Of a stretch of 64,000 bases of DNA, positions 8,949 to 17,131 are shown one piece after another; position 1 is the stretch's first letter; every line of letters starts with the position of its first letter. The notes under the pieces are model-generated. The model worked only from the letters and a program-made list of their open reading frames with translations. It did not search any database and was not told the DNA's origin. A program made the position numbers and the translations under genes. Source of the stretch: Rhizobium skierniewicense (GTDB lineage Bacteria; Pseudomonadota; Alphaproteobacteria; Rhizobiales; Rhizobiaceae); NCBI RefSeq assembly GCF_014196515.1, contig NZ_JACIDV010000003.1:62001-126000 (forward strand), written 5' to 3'.

Positions 8949-10214
8949 ATGACCACACCTTCACCACTCGACATGGATTATGTCCGCAGTCAGTTTCCGG
9001 GCCTATCTCGCGGCTGGACCTATTTTGACAATGCGGGCGGATCGCAAATCCTCAAAAGCGCGCTGGAGCGCATCACGACCTTCCTGATCGAGACAAACGT
9101 CCAGATCGGCGGCTCTTACGAGGTGTCGCAGAACGCCGCGAAAGCGCTCTACGAAGCCCGCACCGCCGCCATGCATCTGGTCAACGCCTCGCGTCCGGAG
9201 GAGATCGTTTTTGGTAGTTCCACGACCTCGCTTTTGCAAAATCTGGCCCGCACCATGCAAAGCCAGTTGTCCACCGGTGACGAGATCATCGTCACCGTCA
9301 GCGATCACGAATCCAACATTGGGCCTTGGGACAGGTTGCAGGATGCGGGCATTACGCTGAAATTCTGGCCGCTGAACAAGGAAACGCTTCAGCTCGATCT
9401 GGCCGATCTGGAGCCACTGATGAGCGAGCGGACGAAAATGGTTTGCGTCACGCACGTCTCCAACATCCTCGGGTCGATCAATCCTATCCGGGAGATCGCC
9501 GATTTCGTCCATGCGCGCGGAGCAAAGATTTGTGTCGACGCTGTAGCCTATGCCCCACACCGGGCCGTCGATGTGCAGGCCTTCGATGTCGATTATTACG
9601 TCTTCAGCCTCTACAAGACCTATGGCCCGCATTACGCGATGATGTATGGCAAGTACGATCTGCTGCTCGAGCTCGATACGATTTATCACTACTTTTACGG
9701 CAAGGACAAAGTGCCGGGCAAGCTGGAGCCGGGCAACCCGAATTACGAGCTTGCCTATTCCACCTGCGGTATCGTTGACTACCTCACCGCTCTTGGTGAG
9801 CAGGCAGGCGAGACAGGCACGGTGCGCCGGAAGATAGAGGCGGCGTTTGCAGCCATCACGGCACAGGAAAACCTGCTGGCTGAGCGGCTCTTGAGCTACC
9901 TGCGCTCCCGCAATGATTGCCGGATCGTCGGACAGCGTTTCAACCATGATGAGACACGCGTACCGACGATTGCCTTCCGCTTCGATGGCCGCGATGCTGG
10001 CGAGCTCTGCAAGGCGATGGATAACGACCACATTGCCATGCGCTTTGGTGATTTCCACTCGAGACGGCTTGCCGAATATCTCGGCCTGACCGACCATGGC
10101 GGCATGCTGCGTGTCTCGATGGTGCATTACAACACGCTTGAAGAGGTCGATCGCTTCACGGCTGCACTTGACCGCATCCTCTCTGGCGATGCGGGATTTG
10201 CAAAGGCAAGCTGA
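8949..10214 (+). CDS. Class V aminotransferase-fold enzyme (cysteine desulfurase-like, VC1184 type)
   Basis: This 421-residue PLP-dependent enzyme has FDNAGGSQ near the N-terminus, the cofactor-contacting TTSLLQNLAR and SDHESNIGPW segments, and the Schiff-base Lys223 in SLYKTYGPH. The equivalent of the catalytic cysteine loop of desulfurases (normally RTGHHC) reads MRFGDFHSRR, with no cysteine, so sulfur mobilisation is unlikely; an aminotransferase, lyase or epimerase activity fits better. The ATG at 8949 is preceded by GGGAGA; the frame extends 37 codons upstream but overlaps the ATPase gene and lacks a ribosome site. It lies between the importer and the hydantoinase. Confidence 0.85.
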   Translation: MTTPSPLDMDYVRSQFPGLSRGWTYFDNAGGSQILKSALERITTFLIETNVQIGGSYEVSQNAAKALYEARTAAMHLVNASRPEEIVFGSSTTSLLQNLARTMQSQLSTGDEIIVTVSDHESNIGPWDRLQDAGITLKFWPLNKETLQLDLADLEPLMSERTKMVCVTHVSNILGSINPIREIADFVHARGAKICVDAVAYAPHRAVDVQAFDVDYYVFSLYKTYGPHYAMMYGKYDLLLELDTIYHYFYGKDKVPGKLEPGNPNYELAYSTCGIVDYLTALGEQAGETGTVRRKIEAAFAAITAQENLLAERLLSYLRSRNDCRIVGQRFNHDETRVPTIAFRFDGRDAGELCKAMDNDHIAMRFGDFHSRRLAEYLGLTDHGGMLRVSMVHYNTLEEVDRFTAALDRILSGDAGFAKAS

Positions 10215-10241
10215 CCATATGAACGACAAGAAGGACATGGA

Positions 10242-11666
10242 ATGATGCGTTTCGATACGGTGATCAGGTACGGAACCGTGGTGACAGCGAGTGACACCTT
10301 CGTCAGCGATGTCGGCATCAAGGATGGCCGCATCGCCGCACTGGCCGCTGAATTGACCGAGGCGGACGAGATCATCGACGCCACAGGCCTCTTTGTCCTA
10401 CCCGGCGGCATCGACAGCCACGTCCATCTCGACCAGCCCTCAGGCGACGGCATTGTCATGGCCGATGATTTCGACAGCGGCACCCGCTCGGCCGCCATCG
10501 GCGGCAACAGCACGGTTCTGGCATTCTGCATGCAGGAAAAGGGGCAATCGCTGCGTGAGGCGCTGAAGGTCTATCACGCCAAGGCGGAAGGCAAATGCCA
10601 TGTCGACGTGTCCTTCCATCTGGTCATTACCGATCCAACCGCAGAAGTGCTCGGGCAGGAACTGCCGGCGCTGGTCGAGGATGGCTATACCTCACTGAAG
10701 GTTTTCATGACCTATGAGGGCCTGCGGCTTCGTGACGACGAAATCCTCGCCACGCTGGATACCGCACGGCGCACCGGCGCTTTGGTCATGGTTCACTGCG
10801 AAAACGAGGATGCTATCCGCTACCTGATCGGTCGCCACGAGGAAGACGGCAAATTTGAACCGAAATTCCACGCCACGACGCGACCGATTGCTGCCGAGCG
10901 CGAGGCGACCCACCGGGCATTGTCGCTGGCTGAAATCGTTGATGTGCCCATCGTCATCGTTCACGTCTCCAACCGCGAGGCGATGGAGGAAATCCGCCGA
11001 GCGCGCCAGCGTGGCCAGAAAATTGCCGGTGAGACTTGCCCACAATATCTTATGCTGACCGCCGACGATCTTGATCAGAGCGAGATGGAAGGCGCAAAGT
11101 ACGTCTGCTCGCCGCCGCCGCGCGATGAGTCCAGTCAGGACGCCTGCTGGGAAGGGTTGGAACAGGGCGTTTTTGATCTGTTCTCGTCCGACCATTGCCC
11201 CTTCCGCTTCGATGATCCGGAAGGCAAGCTCAACGAGAAGGGCAAGCGACACTTTCGCTGGATTCCGAATGGCATCCCCGGCGTTGCAACGCGCCTGCCG
11301 ATCCTGTTTTCGGAAGGCGTGATGAAGGGCCGGATCGACATCAACCAGTTCGTGGCGCTGACATCGACCAATCACGCCAAATTATATGGGCTCTACCCCC
11401 GCAAAGGCACCATCGCTGTTGGCGCCGATGCCGATATCGCGCTTTGGGATCCAAACAAAAGCGTCACCGTCCGCAATGATATGCTGCATCACGGTGCAGA
11501 TTACACGCCTTACGAGGGGCTGGATATCCGTGGATGGCCGGTCCGGTTGCTGTTGCGCGGCAAGACCATTGTGGAAGACGGGCATTTTGCTCAACAGATC
11601 GGGCAGGGCGGCTATCTGCGTCGCGACCTCTCATCTCTCACGCGCCAACGTGGCGGCCAAATCTGA
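10242..11666 (+). CDS. D-hydantoinase / dihydropyrimidinase
   Basis: This 474-residue metal-dependent cyclic amidohydrolase opens hydantoin or dihydropyrimidine rings. The binuclear metal site is visible: His60 and His62 in DSHVHLDQP, the carboxylatable Lys153 in TSLKVFMTYEG, then VHCEN, VHVSN and the Asp in SSDHCPF. Length and motif order match the family. It is the last gene of the ABC operon and ends just before a strong bidirectional hairpin. No carbamoylase or dihydropyrimidine dehydrogenase lies next to it, so the substrate may be a hydantoin taken up by the adjacent transporter. Allantoinase is an alternative that the sequence does not favour. Confidence 0.9.
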   Translation: MMRFDTVIRYGTVVTASDTFVSDVGIKDGRIAALAAELTEADEIIDATGLFVLPGGIDSHVHLDQPSGDGIVMADDFDSGTRSAAIGGNSTVLAFCMQEKGQSLREALKVYHAKAEGKCHVDVSFHLVITDPTAEVLGQELPALVEDGYTSLKVFMTYEGLRLRDDEILATLDTARRTGALVMVHCENEDAIRYLIGRHEEDGKFEPKFHATTRPIAAEREATHRALSLAEIVDVPIVIVHVSNREAMEEIRRARQRGQKIAGETCPQYLMLTADDLDQSEMEGAKYVCSPPPRDESSQDACWEGLEQGVFDLFSSDHCPFRFDDPEGKLNEKGKRHFRWIPNGIPGVATRLPILFSEGVMKGRIDINQFVALTSTNHAKLYGLYPRKGTIAVGADADIALWDPNKSVTVRNDMLHHGADYTPYEGLDIRGWPVRLLLRGKTIVEDGHFAQQIGQGGYLRRDLSSLTRQRGGQI

Positions 11667-11685
11667 GTGTAGAGGGGTGTGCTGG

Positions 11686-11721
11686 CGGTCGGCACAGGGG
11701 AATAGACACCTGTGCCGACCG
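11686..11721. terminator. Bidirectional terminator-like hairpin
   Basis: Arms CGGTCGGCACAGG (11686-11698) and CCTGTGCCGACCG (11709-11721) pair perfectly over 13 bases around a 10-base loop. It sits between the convergent ends of the hydantoinase (11666) and beta-glucosidase (11727) genes. There is only a short ATTTCT after it, so termination may be partly Rho-assisted. Confidence 0.7.
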
Positions 11722-11726
11722 ATTTC

Positions 11727-14198
11727 TCAGATTGAGACGTCGCTGGCTTTGCCCAACCAAACTGCCGGGTTGGTAATCGCGATCCGGCTTCTGATATCGG
11801 CGGCATTGGCGGCCAGCACCAATTCATAGTCACCAGCCTCCGACCGGAACGCCTTTGCGTCGACATCGAAGAAGCTGAGATCGCGTACCGACACTTTCAA
11901 CGTTGCCGTTTTGGTTTCGCCTGGCTCGAGTTCAAGCTTGGCGAAGGCCCGCAATTCCTTATCCGGCCTTGAAACAGAAGAACCAAGTGGTCGCACATAA
12001 AGCTGCACCACCTCAGAGCCCTTGCGCGCACCCGTGTTGGTGACGTCGAGCGTGACGGTGATCCCGTCTTCACCCATCTGAGATGAGGATGCCTTGGCGT
12101 CGCTCCACGCAAATTGCGTATATCCAAGCCCGAAGCCGAACGGGAAGAGCGGCTCCACGCCATGACTGTCATGGTGGCGGTAGCCGACGAAGACACCCTC
12201 GTCATAGCGCACATGGCCGTCCTGACCGGGGTAGACACGTGGATTGTCGGTGACGGCGGAGTTGTCGGACAGCGACTTCGGGAACGTCTGCGGCAGACGA
12301 CCGCCGGGTTCGACATCGCCAAACAGAACGTCGGCGACCGCGTTTCCAAGTTCCTGGCCCGGATACCACATTTGTAGAACCGCCTGAACCTTGTCCAGCC
12401 AAGGCATTTCCACAGGGCCGCCCGTTTGCAGCACGACCACCGTGTTCGAGTTGACGGCCGCAACCTTCTCGATTAGCTCTTCCTGACGCCCGGGAAGCCG
12501 CATATCGGGCAGGTCAAGACCCTCCGTGTCCCATTGGCCCTCACGGCCAACGAAAAGGATGGCGACATCGCAGGCCGCAGCCTTGGCAACAGCGTCCTCT
12601 ATTGCAGCATCACCCAGCGGCTTTTCCACACCGAAGCGAATGGCCGTCAGGTGAATTCCATCCGTGGTATCTGCTGGCGAGCAATATTCGATTGCCAGCG
12701 TGTAGCTGCGTCCCGCCTCCAGTTCCACCGCCTGTCTCTGTTCGGTGTTGGCCGTGCCGAAGTAATTGTCGCCAGGCGTCCAGTCGTCGTAGCCGTTCAC
12801 GACCAGTTTTCCATCCACATAGAGTTTGGCGAGGCCGGCATTCGTCATGCCGAAGATGTGCTCTCCGCTTTCAGCGGGGACGAAACTTGCGATGATCCGC
12901 GCGGAAAAGCTGGCTGGATCGAGATCTGGCGATGGCAGGTCGAACCAGAAGAATTCGCCCTTGGCGGCAGGTTCGCTGTGTACGGGGCAGCCTTCCAGCT
13001 TCCGACCCTTGAAATAATCGACATGCATATCGCCGCTGAACACATTGATGAGGCGATTGTTGCTGCATCCAATCGCGTGGTGCACGCTATTGGCGTTGGA
13101 AAGCGCTGCCTTGATGCCCTGAAGCGGGCTGATGGTGTAGTGCGCCGCGATTTGTGCACTGCCGCCTCCCATGACGCGCGCTTCGGCGGCATTGGGGCCG
13201 AGAACCGCGATGCTATCCAGCGTGGTCTTGGCGAGGGGCAACACGCCTTCGTTTTTCAGCAGAACGGCTCCCTCCGCGCCAATCTGGCGGATGAGGGCTC
13301 TGTCTTCGGGCAGATCGAGCGAGCTTTCGGTGAGATCGGGCGCTGTTTCGAACGCGCCGACACGCTCCAGAAGCGTCAGGATGCGGCGGGCTGCTTCGCG
13401 TACGGTTTCTGCTTTCACCTCGCCATTCTTCACGGCCTGAACAAGCTTTTCGCCACGGTCTCGGGTCGGTCCAGGCATTTCGAGGTCAAGGCCGGCATTG
13501 ACCGTGGCGGCGGTGGAATGCGAGCCGAACCAGTCCGACATCACGATCCCATCAAAGCCCCACTCCTCGCGCAAGACGGTCGACAGCAGCCAATCGTGCT
13601 CGCTGGTATAGGTGCCGTTGAGACGATTGTAGGACGACATCACCGCCATCACGCCGGCCTTCTTCACCGCCCGTTCGAATGGCAGCAGATAGATTTCGCG
13701 CAGGCTGCGTTCATCGATATCCGATGACATCGTTTGGCGCTCGATCTCGGATTCGTTGCCTGCGAAGTGCTTGATGGTTGCTGCAATACCCTTGCTCTGC
13801 ACACCTTGAATATAGGCAACGGCAAGATCTGCCGTCAGCAATGGATCTTCGGAATAGCACTCGAAATTACGGCCATTGAGGCCCGAGCGGTGAATGTTGA
13901 CGGTCGGTGCCAGCAGCACCGAAGCGCCCTTGCTTTTTGCCTGTCCTGCCAGTGCCACCCCCATGCGTTTGACAAGCTCGGGGTTCCAGGTCGCGCCCAG
14001 CGCGATGGCCACGGGAAAGCAGGTCGCTTTGACGCCCGCGACCAGAGAGCCTGCACCACGTGCACCATTGGGTCCATCGGTGACTTTTATCTTCGGAACG
14101 CCAAGGCGCTCGACCGGCACGGTTGTCCAGAAGTCGGCACCGGCCAGCAGCGAAACCTGCTCTTCAAGCGTCATCTGGGTCAAAATGTTCTCGATCAT
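11727..14198 (-). CDS. Glycoside hydrolase family 3 beta-glucosidase with PA14 insert
   Basis: This 823-residue GH3 enzyme cleaves beta-glucosides. The N-terminal barrel carries KVTDGPNGARG, LLAPTVNIHRSGLNGRNFE, the KHFAGNE motif and the nucleophile Asp222 in GIVMSDWFGSH. The alpha/beta sandwich domain follows, interrupted by a PA14-type lectin domain (about 390-530, FAPAESGEHIF-like FVPAESGEHIF, then LYVDGKLVVNGYDDW). A fibronectin III-like domain closes the protein (about 720-800, VTNTGARKGSEVVQLYV). There is no signal peptide, so it acts in the cytoplasm on imported oligosaccharides. It lies 45 bases after the MFS transporter gene and is surely co-transcribed with it. Confidence 0.95.
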   Translation of the reverse strand: MIENILTQMTLEEQVSLLAGADFWTTVPVERLGVPKIKVTDGPNGARGAGSLVAGVKATCFPVAIALGATWNPELVKRMGVALAGQAKSKGASVLLAPTVNIHRSGLNGRNFECYSEDPLLTADLAVAYIQGVQSKGIAATIKHFAGNESEIERQTMSSDIDERSLREIYLLPFERAVKKAGVMAVMSSYNRLNGTYTSEHDWLLSTVLREEWGFDGIVMSDWFGSHSTAATVNAGLDLEMPGPTRDRGEKLVQAVKNGEVKAETVREAARRILTLLERVGAFETAPDLTESSLDLPEDRALIRQIGAEGAVLLKNEGVLPLAKTTLDSIAVLGPNAAEARVMGGGSAQIAAHYTISPLQGIKAALSNANSVHHAIGCSNNRLINVFSGDMHVDYFKGRKLEGCPVHSEPAAKGEFFWFDLPSPDLDPASFSARIIASFVPAESGEHIFGMTNAGLAKLYVDGKLVVNGYDDWTPGDNYFGTANTEQRQAVELEAGRSYTLAIEYCSPADTTDGIHLTAIRFGVEKPLGDAAIEDAVAKAAACDVAILFVGREGQWDTEGLDLPDMRLPGRQEELIEKVAAVNSNTVVVLQTGGPVEMPWLDKVQAVLQMWYPGQELGNAVADVLFGDVEPGGRLPQTFPKSLSDNSAVTDNPRVYPGQDGHVRYDEGVFVGYRHHDSHGVEPLFPFGFGLGYTQFAWSDAKASSSQMGEDGITVTLDVTNTGARKGSEVVQLYVRPLGSSVSRPDKELRAFAKLELEPGETKTATLKVSVRDLSFFDVDAKAFRSEAGDYELVLAANAADIRSRIAITNPAVWLGKASDVSI

Positions 14199-14243
14199 AC
14201 GAGCCTCCGATATTGGCTGTTGGTTAGAGAGAAATTTACAGTA

Positions 14244-15527
14244 TCAACGAACACCGCGAACGGGTGCGATGGCCAGCGCCCCGAGGAAGGCGCAGACGGC
14301 TGCCACGGCATAGAGAACGCCATAGTTTTGCCCGCCGGTATTGCCGATAGCCAGAAGAAAGGGTGCGACAGCCGGAGCAATGGATTGCGGGACGGCGTTG
14401 GCAATGTTGAGAACGCCCAGATTTCTCGCCGCATGCGTTTCCCTGTCGGGCAGAATATCCACCACCAGCGCCTGATCGACAGCCATATAGACCCCAAAGC
14501 CGACTGAGGTAACGGCGATGCCGCTGTAAAACACCGCCAGATCGCTTGCGAAAACGATGACGACGATGCCCAGCGCGTAGGTCATGGCAGCCAGCAGCAC
14601 GAAGGCTTTGCGGCGACCGATGCGATCAGAGACGTATCCCGAAACGAACGACGAGCCGACGACGCAGATGGCGGTAATCAGCGTTGAGAAAAACATGATG
14701 TCGCCGATATCGGCTTCCGCGATCTTCAAGTGGTCCATCAGATAATAGACCTGATAGGAGGTGAGAACGGCAAAGCCGAAGAACACCATGAAACGGCTGA
14801 GCCAGGCATAACCGAAATCCGGATGCTTGACGGGGTTGACCCAAAAACTGCCCAGCAGTTCTGCCACGCTTGGGATGGACTTTTCCGAGGTGTCGGTCAA
14901 AGGGCGGTCCTCGATCACCAGTACGAAGATGATGACCGATACGAGACCGATTGCCGTGGGGATGAGGAACATCGCGTTGCTGGTCGTTCCCGTCAAAGCG
15001 AGAATGCCGCTGCCGATCAGAAGAGCGATGTAGATCGACATGCCCGCCAGCGCTGATACGAGGCCGCGTTGGTGTTCCGGGACCTGGTCCGGCACCGTTG
15101 CGACAAGTGCTGCCAGCATGGCGTTATACGCGGCCTGGATCACGCACCACGCAATGCCGATGACGATCAGGCTGGACGTGTAGGCCATGAAGACCTGCGC
15201 CAGACTGCCGACGATCACACCGCCGAGCAGCCAGGGTTTGCGCCGCCCGAAGCGTGAGCGCGTGCGATCCGAAAGCTGGCCGAAAATCGGATTCGCCAGA
15301 AGCGCAAAGAGCGCACCGAGGCCGAGGATCGTTCCGAGACTTGCACCTTTGTCGACAGGATCAAGCGTGTTGACGCGAACGGCCAGTGTCATGGCGACGG
15401 GTGTCATGACAGCCGTGAAAAAGCCGACACTGGCCAGCCCGTAGGTCAGAATAAACGGGAGGCCAACCGATTTTTCAATGGGTTTGCCGGACGACCCGGC
15501 GGCAATAGTTGATGCTGTCATACTCAT
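14244..15527 (-). CDS. MFS transporter, probably for beta-glucosides or oligosaccharides
   Basis: This 427-residue major facilitator protein with 12 hydrophobic segments resembles the glycoside-pentoside-hexuronide and sugar:cation branch. The loop 2-3 motif is present as NPIFGQLSDRTRSRFGRRKP and the repeat in the second half as SGYVSDRIGRRKA. The ATG at 15527 is preceded by GGAGGG at a 7-base distance, which rules out the GTG at 15542 inside the ribosome site. Upstream lies a TetR-type operator; downstream is the GH3 gene, so the pair imports and hydrolyses a beta-glucoside. Confidence 0.9.
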   Translation of the reverse strand: MSMTASTIAAGSSGKPIEKSVGLPFILTYGLASVGFFTAVMTPVAMTLAVRVNTLDPVDKGASLGTILGLGALFALLANPIFGQLSDRTRSRFGRRKPWLLGGVIVGSLAQVFMAYTSSLIVIGIAWCVIQAAYNAMLAALVATVPDQVPEHQRGLVSALAGMSIYIALLIGSGILALTGTTSNAMFLIPTAIGLVSVIIFVLVIEDRPLTDTSEKSIPSVAELLGSFWVNPVKHPDFGYAWLSRFMVFFGFAVLTSYQVYYLMDHLKIAEADIGDIMFFSTLITAICVVGSSFVSGYVSDRIGRRKAFVLLAAMTYALGIVVIVFASDLAVFYSGIAVTSVGFGVYMAVDQALVVDILPDRETHAARNLGVLNIANAVPQSIAPAVAPFLLAIGNTGGQNYGVLYAVAAVCAFLGALAIAPVRGVR

Positions 15528-15592
15528 GATAAAACCCTCCACCGCAATAACTTGACAACAACGTCATCCCCCAACGAACGTTGCAATAAACC

Positions 15593-15608
15593 TACCGACT
15601 ACTCGGTA
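15593..15608. promoter_or_regulatory. TetR-type operator between MFS and TetR genes
   Basis: A perfect inverted repeat TACCGA-N4-TCGGTA (15593-15608) lies in the divergent promoter region. On the minus strand a TTGACT box (15623-15618) stands 16-17 bases upstream of the region the palindrome covers, so binding would block the MFS-glucosidase promoter. The size and symmetry fit TetR dimers, and a TetR gene is encoded next to it. Confidence 0.6.
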
Positions 15609-15720
15609 ATTGAAATTAGTCAACTTTTTTGTATCCTGCAATTGCCATGATCGAAGGCCGGGCCAACGGGACAAAACAGCAAAATTCCGTCTAAAGACGA
15701 TGCGATGCAGATGATATGGA

Positions 15721-16368
15721 ATGGCTATGACTGATAAGATGAATGACGGTCCCGTCTTGGACCAAGCACCGCCCAGACGGCGCAAATCGCCGAAAGGGAT
15801 GGCCCGAAAAGAGGCTATTCTGACGACGGCCATGCAGCATTTTGCGAGAGATGGATATCAAAGCGCATCCTTTGCAGCCATCGCTGCCGATGTCGGCCTG
15901 TCCTTGCCGGGACTTCTTCATTATTTTCCGACGAAGGTCGCTCTGTTGCTCGCCATTCTCGAAAAGCGCGATCTCGACAGCGCGTCGAGCGTGGGGGAAG
16001 ATTATCTGGATTGGCGCAAGGTACTGCACGGTCTGGTGGAGATCGCGGCGATCAACCAGACGATCCCGAATGTGGTGCAGGCTTTTGCCGTCCTCAACGC
16101 CGAAAGCCTCACCGCCGATCATCCGGCAAGTGCGTGGTTTGCCGCACGCGTCGTGACGCTGAAGACCAATCTTGCATTCTGTCTGCAAAAAGGGATCGCA
16201 GATGGCGAAATCAGGCCGGAGACCGACCCGGAAGCCATTACCGCCGAACTGATCAGCATGATGGACGGACTTCAGATGCTCTGGCTGAGATCACCTGAAG
16301 AGTTCGACATGGTGACCGTCTTTTCCGGTTACATCACGCGCCTGATCGACACCATCAGGCTTCGTTGA
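15721..16368 (+). CDS. TetR family transcriptional regulator
   Basis: This 215-residue regulator has a short basic N-terminal arm (RRRKSPKG) and a TetR helix-turn-helix (ILTTAMQHFARDGYQSASFA, then IAADVGLSLPGLLHYFPTK). The all-helical C-terminal domain ends ELISMMDGLQMLWLRSPEEF. It is divergent from the MFS-GH3 operon and probably represses it through the 15593-15608 palindrome. The start could also be the ATG at 15727; no strong ribosome site distinguishes them. Confidence 0.9.
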   Translation: MAMTDKMNDGPVLDQAPPRRRKSPKGMARKEAILTTAMQHFARDGYQSASFAAIAADVGLSLPGLLHYFPTKVALLLAILEKRDLDSASSVGEDYLDWRKVLHGLVEIAAINQTIPNVVQAFAVLNAESLTADHPASAWFAARVVTLKTNLAFCLQKGIADGEIRPETDPEAITAELISMMDGLQMLWLRSPEEFDMVTVFSGYITRLIDTIRLR

Positions 16369-16386
16369 CATAAATCCGGCCCTAGA

Positions 16387-17112
16387 TCATTTCCCGGTCT
16401 TTTCGCGCCACGCGTCGTAGCGTTGCTGATACTCGTCCTTTGTGCAGGGGTAGAGGCCGATGATGGCTTCGCCCGCATTCACCTGTTCGAGCACGAATTC
16501 CTCATAGCTTTCCATGCTGGTGCATTCCTCGGCAAGCTCATCCGCCAGATGGGCGGGAATGACCATGACGCCGTCATTGTCTCCCACCAGAACATCGCCG
16601 GGGAACACAGCAACATCACCGCAGGAAATGGGGACGTTGATGTCGATGGCTTCGTGGAGTGTCAGATTGGTGGGTGCCGATGGTTTCGCGTAATAGGATG
16701 GCATGCCAAGTGCGCCGATGCCGGCGGCATCGCGAAATCCGCCATCGGTGACGACGCCCGCTGCACCGCGCAGCGCCAGTCGTGTGATCAGGATCGAACC
16801 TGCGGTTGCCGCACGCGCATCTTTGCGGCTGTCCATCACCAGCACGTGGCCTACCGGGCAGGTTTCGATCGCCACGCGCTGCGGGTGGTCTGCATTGCGA
16901 AAGACGGTGATCGGATTTCTGTCTTCGCGGGCAACAATGTATCGCAAGGTGAATGCCTGACCGACCATCACTTCGGGCTTTGGAGAAACCGGGACAACGC
17001 CCTGAATGAACTGGTTTCGCAAACCGCGCTTGAACAGGGCAGTGGCAATGGAAGCGGTGGAAATTTTCTTGAACTTTTGGCGCGTGGCTTCGCTCAACAC
17101 ATAGTCGGTCAT
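16387..17112 (-). CDS. RraA-fold protein, probable aldolase/decarboxylase of sugar-acid catabolism
   Basis: This 241-residue member of the RraA / 4-hydroxy-4-methyl-2-oxoglutarate aldolase superfamily is longer than RraA proper (about 160). The core shows TLRYIVARED, the GSILITRLALRGAAGVVTDG strand-helix and the substrate-binding Arg-Asp in GGFRDAAG, followed by VFPGDVLVGDNDGVMVIP, typical of the metal-dependent aldolase branch. It is 19 bases downstream of the arabonate-dehydratase-like gene. Cleavage of a 2-keto-3-deoxy sugar acid to pyruvate is the likely role; regulation of RNase E, suggested by the family name, is not. Confidence 0.85.
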   Translation of the reverse strand: MTDYVLSEATRQKFKKISTASIATALFKRGLRNQFIQGVVPVSPKPEVMVGQAFTLRYIVAREDRNPITVFRNADHPQRVAIETCPVGHVLVMDSRKDARAATAGSILITRLALRGAAGVVTDGGFRDAAGIGALGMPSYYAKPSAPTNLTLHEAIDINVPISCGDVAVFPGDVLVGDNDGVMVIPAHLADELAEECTSMESYEEFVLEQVNAGEAIIGLYPCTKDEYQQRYDAWREKTGK

Positions 17113-17131
17113 GGCAGTCTCTTTCCTTGGT

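Noticed and set aside
9003-10238. 411-residue minus-strand frame
   Set aside because: Antisense of the PLP enzyme gene; no motifs, no ribosome site.
12534-13727. 397-residue plus-strand frame
   Set aside because: Antisense of the GH3 beta-glucosidase.
16387-17112. Naming the protein RNase E regulator RraA
   Set aside because: It is about 80 residues longer than RraA, lies in a sugar-acid operon and keeps the aldolase Arg-Asp motif.
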